5,166 nucleotides of DNA from Candidatus Delongbacteria bacterium (GTDB lineage: Bacteria; UBA4055). Shown here one piece after another: positions 1 through 5,166 of the stretch. Made by a program: the position numbers and the translations under genes. How positions within the stretch are numbered: position 1 is the stretch's first letter; the number at the start of each line of letters is the position of its first letter. The notes beneath the pieces were generated by a model that saw only the letters and a list, made by a program, of their open reading frames with translations, ran no database searches and was not told where the DNA came from. The stretch is from the NCBI GenBank assembly GCA_013139625.1, contig WTAK01000357.1:1-5166 (forward strand). The letters run 5' to 3'.

Positions 1-2937
1 TAAACCACCACTCCATTTTGTTTGCTCGATCCCGTCTATGTAAAAATATAAATAATCATAATTCGGCTCAGAAGATACTTTCCTATAAAAACTTACACTC
101 CCATTTTCAATAAATTCATATTCTAAAGACATCTTCGAATATTGATTGTCTGAAATAGAACCTGATCTAGATGAGTAACTTCCACTATAAACTTCAATAT
201 TATCTGCAACCCAGTCAGTTCCGGACATAATCCATTCATTGTTAGTAAAATCTCCGGTCTCAAAATCTTCGGTCAAACCTGCAATAACAGTAAATTCGTA
301 ATTTTTCTGAAATCCCGTTACATTACTAATACTAAGATTAAATTCTACAGATGATGAAATTGGTATTGACGGATCAAAACTACAATTGAAAACAAGATCA
401 ACAAAATCACCATTATTCAGAATTTCGACATCAATTGAAGGTTGAATCACCATCGAATAGCCTGTTGTTTGTATAACTTCGGCAGTAAAATCACTAAGAT
501 CTGCACTACCGTTATTTTCAACTCTGAAAGTTATATCTTTTGATTCTCCGGGGTTTATCAAATCTGAGTCTATATTATGTGTAACATTTATTGTAGGAGA
601 ATTTACTGTAAGATAGAATTTAGAGTTATATGATCTTTTAGTGAAATTATCTGAGATCAAAGTAATAAATTCAATTTTTTCCTGATCAGGAGTATTACTA
701 TCAATAGAAAAGGATATACAATCTACAATATTTACAGAGTCACCCATTGCAATATTTCCGAAATTTTCCTCTGAATCTGTGAAAGATATATAAGTACTTT
801 CTGTTGATAAGTGCAAAGATACTTCAGAACTGTTTTCAATTCCAATGTTCTTTAATTCAAACTGACCCAATGCTGTCTCTCCAAAATTATTCGAGCTAAT
901 AGAGTAGTCATTGATCTTAATATAAGGCCCGTCAAGAACTATAACCGGTGTAACGAACTGCACAGTTTCAAGATTAAAACCTGATACGGTTATGGTTATA
1001 TCCCCTTCAGTAAAAGTGTGATCAACACTGACAATCCCTTCAAAATCTGTTAATCCTGTAAAATTGATACCATTCTGATACAGAGTTACTCTTGCTCCTT
1101 CCACTGGTTCATCTGCCAACAATACCCTTGTGGTGTAATTTTCTCCAAAAAGAGTTGTATTTGTGCATACTATCGGTTTTGGTGTATCAGTTCTTATCTG
1201 CAACGAAGCATCTCCGAAAATAGTCCATGTCTCAATTGTTGCAAGGGTAGCATCATCCAGAGGAGCTTCTGCTAAAGTCAAATGAGCAGCATTAACTGTT
1301 AAAGCACCGAATGTAGTTCTTTGTTCAGTCGTGCTTGTACCGGAACCAGGATTGTGTACATAATCATAACCTCCTATCAGAAGATCATAGAAATAATCCT
1401 GACCTCTCATTGGTGGTAACCAAGGTTGACTTATTGTTGAAAACCAACCTACAACCGCTCCTCCATTCTCATTTTTCATCCATGCTTCCGCAAAACAATC
1501 ACTGCCATAAGATAAATGACCAACTAAACAGGCTACAGAGATCACGAATGGTAACTTGCTGCCATTGGTTAAGCTTCTAACACCATAAGTACTGATGGCA
1601 GGATTTGACCAAGAGTCATAATTACCATGCCCCGTATAAGTCGCAGTTGATAACCCTGCATTAATATAACTTGAAATCTCAATAACATTATCTCCGTCGG
1701 ACTGATAGCATGTATTTACTTCAGTGTAGGTCGAAGGAAGCAATTTATTGTTCATTATTATTTCATTATGCTCTTCATCACTTTCTCCATCATCACCCAT
1801 TCCTGCACCTTCATTGGAAGCCATTACTAATCCTTTTTTATACCATGTACCACCCGATTCAGGATTCTTTTCATAATTTATAGTTTTATTTATCTGAATT
1901 GTCAGCTGCTCTTCGCTTTGTACAGAGAATCTACCGATTATAACATCCTGATAATTATCATCCCTTCCTACTACATGACCTAAAACCGGATCTTCACATC
2001 CATCAGAAGATGTAACAGAGTAGTACTCAAATCTTGACTTAAGATTTGCCCAATCACCGATTAGCTGAACGTATAGAATATTTGTATTTGCATCGTATGC
2101 ATTTTTAACAGTTTCAGCAACATCAAGATCTGTACCATTCGTCACTTCAAGGGTATGAACAGTAAAACCTTTTTCTCGTTTCCATCGAATATATGGTTCT
2201 AATGCTGTCAAGCCACCGTTCTGATCAGTATAAATGATTAACATTTCACCCATATCACCTATCTCAAGAGATTTTGATTCGTTATAGTTAATGAATAGGG
2301 ATCTGTATATTGAATTCATTTCTGATTCCACTGTATTTGAGATCCTATTTAATAAATTAATCGAGGGCTCATTATTATATGCTATATTAACTGTTACATT
2401 TTTATAAACTCTCAAAATATTTTTCACAGAATTGTACTGAAAAGGTTGCACAACAACACTAGTCCCTCTAATATCTCGAACTATAAACGGATCAACACTA
2501 TATGATATTTCACCTGGATACCACTCATCTTTAATAGATTCTTGAGACACCTCATAAGGTATAGCATCTATATTTTGGCTTCTTGTTAAAACTCCTCTCG
2601 AAGGTAACAAATAGCTCTTCAGAGAAATATCTACGTACTCATTGTAGCTTACATTCACAGTTACATTTCTTCTATCTTCTATCTGAATGGCTTTACTTAT
2701 ATATGGTAATTCCGCATATCCTTTCTTGTTTGTAACGACTTTACCATCAAAATCAATTGCTGAATAAATAATCCCGGCTTTATTAATCTCTTTTAAACTA
2801 AATTTTCCCAGATTAAAATCTAACCGCATTTCATCCAATGAAATTCGAGAATACTTCACATCAAATCCCTTTCCTGTTGATGCAAGAGCTAATTGGATCG
2901 ATACAATTGTTATTAAGATAAAGCTTAGTTTTTTCAT
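1..2937 (-). CDS. Gingipain-like C25 family cysteine peptidase, secreted, multidomain (C-terminus cut by window edge)
   Basis: The frame is open from ATG 2937-2935 to base 1 (979 residues seen, no stop), so the 3' end lies outside the window. The start is secure: it is followed by MKK and a hydrophobic stretch, and an in-frame TAG lies at 2973-2971 with no other start between. Domains: signal peptide 1-19 (LALA then S); C25-type propeptide about 20-220, with KKGYAELPYI at 71-80 and LLPSRGVL at 110-117; Peptidase_C25 domain about 228-583. The catalytic His is His437 in TYTGHGNYD and the nucleophile Cys470 in FVISVACLVGH, 33 residues apart as I recall for RgpB His211/Cys244. A DCFAEAW motif (480-486) and the domain-closing WTIFGDASLQI (571-581) also fit the family. 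Then come Ig-like modules at about 584-665 (VEGARVTLY), 668-778 and 780-885 (CARDB-like), and from about 886 a jelly-roll/choice-of-anchor-J-like domain starting EDFETGDF. Probable role: extracellular or surface endopeptidase made as a zymogen. Substrate specificity cannot be read from the sequence. Confidence 0.93.
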   Translation of the reverse strand, partial: MKKLSFILITIVSIQLALASTGKGFDVKYSRISLDEMRLDFNLGKFSLKEINKAGIIYSAIDFDGKVVTNKKGYAELPYISKAIQIEDRRNVTVNVSYNEYVDISLKSYLLPSRGVLTRSQNIDAIPYEVSQESIKDEWYPGEISYSVDPFIVRDIRGTSVVVQPFQYNSVKNILRVYKNVTVNIAYNNEPSINLLNRISNTVESEMNSIYRSLFINYNESKSLEIGDMGEMLIIYTDQNGGLTALEPYIRWKREKGFTVHTLEVTNGTDLDVAETVKNAYDANTNILYVQLIGDWANLKSRFEYYSVTSSDGCEDPVLGHVVGRDDNYQDVIIGRFSVQSEEQLTIQINKTINYEKNPESGGTWYKKGLVMASNEGAGMGDDGESDEEHNEIIMNNKLLPSTYTEVNTCYQSDGDNVIEISSYINAGLSTATYTGHGNYDSWSNPAISTYGVRSLTNGSKLPFVISVACLVGHLSYGSDCFAEAWMKNENGGAVVGWFSTISQPWLPPMRGQDYFYDLLIGGYDYVHNPGSGTSTTEQRTTFGALTVNAAHLTLAEAPLDDATLATIETWTIFGDASLQIRTDTPKPIVCTNTTLFGENYTTRVLLADEPVEGARVTLYQNGINFTGLTDFEGIVSVDHTFTEGDITITVSGFNLETVQFVTPVIVLDGPYIKINDYSISSNNFGETALGQFELKNIGIENSSEVSLHLSTESTYISFTDSEENFGNIAMGDSVNIVDCISFSIDSNTPDQEKIEFITLISDNFTKRSYNSKFYLTVNSPTINVTHNIDSDLINPGESKDITFRVENNGSADLSDFTAEVIQTTGYSMVIQPSIDVEILNNGDFVDLVFNCSFDPSIPISSSVEFNLSISNVTGFQKNYEFTVIAGLTEDFETGDFTNNEWIMSGTDWVADNIEVYSGSYSSRSGSISDNQYSKMSLEYEFIENGSVSFYRKVSSEPNYDYLYFYIDGIEQTKWSGGL
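2881..2937 (-). other. Sec signal peptide of the downstream C25 peptidase
   Basis: Residues 1-19 are MKK followed by a hydrophobic core rich in Leu, Ile and Val, ending in LALA before Ser20. This is a classical Sec type I layout with an Ala-x-Ala site. There is no Cys at the expected +1 position, so it is not a lipoprotein signal. It shows that the peptidase is exported across the inner membrane. The exact cleavage position is a visual estimate. Confidence 0.8.
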
Positions 2938-2966
2938 AGGGTTCCCGTAGTTGTTTATTTCAGCTT

Positions 2967-2996
2967 CAAACTAACAGAGTTCACTTTATTTGTCAA
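2967..2996 (-). promoter_or_regulatory. Candidate promoter for the downstream C25 peptidase
   Basis: On the minus strand a perfect TTGACA (2996-2991) is followed after 17 bases by TAGTTT (2973-2968), a 3-of-6 match to the sigma-70 -10 box. The same bases read TTAGTTTG (2974-2967), one mismatch from the Bacteroidetes-type TAnnTTTG -7 box. The site lies just after the terminator and would give a leader of roughly 20-25 bases before ATG 2937. No strong Shine-Dalgarno is present; only GGGAA lies shortly upstream of the ATG, as is common in the Bacteroidetes group. The position is persuasive, but the -10 match is weak. Confidence 0.45.
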
Positions 2997-3022
2997 TGGG
3001 AAAAATCATAATATTTACAAAT

Positions 3023-3053
3023 AAAAAAGCCGACTGAATTAGTCGGCTTTTTT
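3023..3053 (-). terminator. Rho-independent terminator after the upstream C25 peptidase gene
   Basis: A perfect inverted repeat: A6-GCCGACT, a 5-base loop, then AGTCGGC-T6, giving a 13-bp stem of which 7 bp are the GC-containing core. On the minus strand the hairpin is followed by a T-run (TTTTTTATTTG). It starts about 21 bases after the stop codon at 3077-3075, so it ends transcription of the upstream peptidase. The A-run and T-run are symmetrical, so it could work in both directions, although no plus-strand gene is visible. Confidence 0.92.
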
Positions 3054-3074
3054 CATTAATATTTTATTCTATCT

Positions 3075-5166
3075 CTACTTCGTTGCGTTAGTTGCCACGA
3101 TGTAATAGAATAGTTTTGCTTGATCAGCAGGAACTGTATATTGGTTCGTTCCAACGGAAGTAGCTAGTGTAAATGTTCCGTATGGATCATCTGATGAATA
3201 AACATCATATCCTGTGGCATCTGCTGCTACATCCCAATCTATCACTAGATCAGAACCAGAGATACTAGTAACAATATTAGAAGGAATACCTGGTACTACT
3301 GTACCGCCACCAACTGTAAATTCAACAGCTACAACTTCTGATGGTTCATCAGGGTCATCTGATGTTATTGTGATATCTGCTGTGTATATTCCAAGTGGAC
3401 ATCCAGTTGCATCATAATCAACGACAATAGCATCACTACCTGAAGGAGATACTACATCATTTGTAGTTACTCCACCATCAAGTCTTAACCAATCATAAAC
3501 TATCAATACCGGTCCTGATAGAACAATATTGTCAAGTGTCTGCCAACCGGTTAGACCTTGAGATCTAGTAACATTAGCTATGAATCTTAATTGAACAGCG
3601 GTATTAGGAATTGCGATATGCTCACTTCCATTTGCAGTTGAAGTTCCATTATAAACTTGAGTCCATATAGAACCATTTGACCATTCAACTTGGAAGTAAC
3701 CAGCAGTTCTAACTAAATTAGCGTGATCAAAATCAAGGAATAAATCAGTTGCAACTGATGCATCAAATACAGTAGAAGTCAAAGTAGAAAGACTTTGAAT
3801 TGTTACTGAAGCTTCCCCACTAACAACTGTCCAATTACCAACATTACCATAAACTAATCCTGACTCAAAATCATTAGATTCAACGATAACGTCAGCTTTC
3901 ATACCTGGCCAACTCACATAATTATAAGTGGCATTGTATGTTAAATTTGCAAGACCAGTATTTTCAACATCAAGGGTTCCTTGAGTTGTAGCTTCAGGTG
4001 CTGCTGTTGCAGATATATTTGCAACTACATTAATATCTGGTAAAGCTCCAGCTCCTGTTACAGCAATATACTCTGTTGAGTGGTTTGTATCAGTTGAAGT
4101 AATAGTAATATTACCATTATAGCTTGTTTGAGCTGTTGGCGCAAATACAAGATCAAAAGTTTTACTATCATTCGGGGCAACTGAATAACTTAAAGTATTC
4201 TTTGCCGCTAATGCCACAGTATAGCCAGTAATGGTCGTTATATCACCCATCAAATACTCTGAATTGTGAGAATTTGAAATAGTAAACTGTATGGTAGAAC
4301 TTCCACCAACTGTTACATTTCCATAATTCATATTAGATTGGTTTACAGAATAAGTTCCACCAGTATCACCAGTACAAAGCACATCTTCGAAATATGGTTG
4401 TTTGAATTGAGCTGTAATTACAAGCTTACCTGTGTCTCCAACTGTATAAGCTGAAATAGAAATAGCAGCTACTCCTGAAGAATTCGCTTGAGCTGCACCG
4501 TGAAGAACACCAGCTTGATCACCCATTGCAACATAAGCAAAAGGTGTTGTATTTACAGTATAAGTTGTAGCTCCCGGTGCAATTACACCATCATGAGCTG
4601 CTGACATTGTACTTGGGATACCAAAATATATCATAACTGATGGATCACCCATTAAATGATATGATGACCAATAATCATCAGTAAAACCAGTATTTAATTG
4701 CTCTACAGCCATTAGTCCAACATGTTTTGTAGCAGCCTGAGAAGAATAACCCAGTGCCATAACTCCGTCATACATTCCGGGGTTAGAAGTATCAAGTGGT
4801 GGTGGATGTTCATCTATTGCAGCAACACCAACTCCCATTGCAAGATCTTCATCCCAATAAGTTGACATTGAAGCTCCGATATAACCAATAGCTCCACCAT
4901 CAGCTTGTTTAAGAAGATTCTCACCGAAGCAATAATCGTCTCCACCATAAGTAGATGCATAATCAGAATTATTTGTAAATGAATTTGTCAAACAGCAATT
5001 TCCAACGATTAAAGGATATTTACCCACATTGCCAAAGTTTGCAACATCATTAGTTTTTCCAATGTCATTTGCTCCATATAGTTCAGGATCTTGAAATCCT
5101 GTATCACAACCATGTGCTGTATAGTTATAGAAATTAACACCGTTTGAAATTGACGTTACGATCTCT
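3075..5166 (-). CDS. Gingipain-like C25 family cysteine peptidase with ASH, nested jelly-roll and FnIII domains (N-terminus cut by window edge)
   Basis: The frame is open from the window edge (first full codon 5165-5163) to TAG 3077-3075, giving 696 visible residues. The true start, signal peptide, propeptide and first part of the catalytic domain lie outside. Numbering from the first visible residue: catalytic His18 in YNYTAHGCDTGFQDP; Cys57-Cys58 in IVGNCCLTNSF (the RgpB motif GNCCITAQF aligns, making Cys58 the likely nucleophile); CFGE near 79-82; AIGYIGASMSTYW, matching RgpB AYIGSSPNSYW; and the domain end YHLMGDPSVMIYFG. After the peptidase: Ig-like Peptidase_C25_C domain about 187-255; ASH/choice-of-anchor-D-like domain about 271-373; a second such domain about 377-620, interrupted by a jelly-roll-like insert; FnIII-like domain about 624-696, ending ATNATK. 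No T9SS C-terminal sorting domain is recognisable. Roughly 64 Asp/Glu against about 14 Lys/Arg in the last 650 residues make it very acidic. Probable role: secreted or surface endopeptidase. The intact active-site motifs suggest it is functional. Confidence 0.93.
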   Translation of the reverse strand, partial: EIVTSISNGVNFYNYTAHGCDTGFQDPELYGANDIGKTNDVANFGNVGKYPLIVGNCCLTNSFTNNSDYASTYGGDDYCFGENLLKQADGGAIGYIGASMSTYWDEDLAMGVGVAAIDEHPPPLDTSNPGMYDGVMALGYSSQAATKHVGLMAVEQLNTGFTDDYWSSYHLMGDPSVMIYFGIPSTMSAAHDGVIAPGATTYTVNTTPFAYVAMGDQAGVLHGAAQANSSGVAAISISAYTVGDTGKLVITAQFKQPYFEDVLCTGDTGGTYSVNQSNMNYGNVTVGGSSTIQFTISNSHNSEYLMGDITTITGYTVALAAKNTLSYSVAPNDSKTFDLVFAPTAQTSYNGNITITSTDTNHSTEYIAVTGAGALPDINVVANISATAAPEATTQGTLDVENTGLANLTYNATYNYVSWPGMKADVIVESNDFESGLVYGNVGNWTVVSGEASVTIQSLSTLTSTVFDASVATDLFLDFDHANLVRTAGYFQVEWSNGSIWTQVYNGTSTANGSEHIAIPNTAVQLRFIANVTRSQGLTGWQTLDNIVLSGPVLIVYDWLRLDGGVTTNDVVSPSGSDAIVVDYDATGCPLGIYTADITITSDDPDEPSEVVAVEFTVGGGTVVPGIPSNIVTSISGSDLVIDWDVAADATGYDVYSSDDPYGTFTLATSVGTNQYTVPADQAKLFYYIVATNATK
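3507..3881 (-). other. Jelly-roll-like (choice-of-anchor J/MAM-like) domain inserted in a beta-sandwich domain
   Basis: About 125 residues of the upstream peptidase run from ESNDFESGLVYGNVGNW to WQTLDNIVLSGPV. The pattern is that of carbohydrate-binding or MAM-like jelly-roll domains: an opening DFESG, alternating beta strands (LFLDFDHANL, YFQVEWSNGSIW, VQLRFIANV) and a closing LDNIVLSG. The preceding segment (TLDVENTGLANLTYN) and the following one (DWLRLDGG, then GIYTADITITSDDPDEP) look like the two halves of one BACON/choice-of-anchor-D-type domain. A role in adhesion or glycan binding is inferred from the fold only. Confidence 0.6.

Noticed and set aside
680..691. 12-base perfect palindrome TCCTGATCAGGA
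   Set aside because: It lies inside the coding sequence of an Ig-like domain (residues about 749-753), has no partner copy in the window and no regulatory context, so it is probably chance.
1335..1580. 81-codon open frame on the plus strand
   Set aside because: It lies wholly antisense to the conserved C25 catalytic domain, across the Cys470 region. Its His/Asn/Leu-rich product has no recognisable motif, so it is a shadow frame.
1..2937. Possible pseudogene, because no closed reading frame is found in this half
   Set aside because: Codon-by-codon reading from ATG 2937 to base 1 gives 979 codons without a stop or frameshift, and the catalytic residues are intact. It is only cut by the window edge.
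3214..3417. 67-codon open frame on the plus strand
   Set aside because: It is antisense to the FnIII and SDDPDEP region of the upstream peptidase. The Ser/Thr/Pro-rich composition is the mirror of that coding sequence.
5025..5027. GTG as the start codon of the upstream peptidase
   Set aside because: The frame stays open to the window edge and the residues before it include the conserved catalytic His motif YTAHG. The GTG is an internal Val codon.

Overview
The window lies in an AT-rich bacterial genome. Almost all of it is two long genes read in the same direction on the minus strand. Both encode large secreted, multidomain cysteine peptidases of the gingipain (C25, Peptidase_C25) family. 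Each gene runs off one end of the window. Nothing convincing is coded on the plus strand, and I see no RNA gene, mobile element, CRISPR array or phage signature.

Layout in transcription order, right to left. (1) 5166 to 3075: the C-terminal 696 residues of a C25 peptidase. It enters the window just before the catalytic His, keeps the RgpB-like GNCC catalytic motif, and continues through an Ig-like domain, an ASH/choice-of-anchor-D-like domain, a split beta-sandwich domain carrying an inserted jelly-roll-like domain, and a final fibronectin-III-like domain. (2) 3074 to 2938: a 137-base intergenic gap with a near-perfect Rho-independent terminator and, after it, a plausible promoter. (3) 2937 to 1: the N-terminal 979 residues of a second C25 peptidase, with signal peptide, propeptide, complete catalytic domain (His437/Cys470), several Ig-like modules and the start of a jelly-roll-like domain that continues off the window.

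Organism: a C25 peptidase with its own propeptide, chains of Ig/ASH/FnIII modules, SDDPDEP-type repeats and a C-terminal FnIII containing SSDDPYGTF are typical of the Fibrobacteres-Chlorobi-Bacteroidetes supergroup. From memory of such proteins, Cloacimonadota- or Delongbacteria-like lineages fit better than classical Bacteroidetes. This is inference from protein style only.

The two proteins are probably exported, cell-surface or extracellular proteases for protein scavenging. The terminator and promoter between them suggest separate transcription units rather than a simple operon. The most unusual signals are an octamer, ATGGGTGA, found six times and only on the coding strand; a domain nested inside another in the upstream gene; and an extreme shortage of Arg in the upstream protein. 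No wholly new system is evident.
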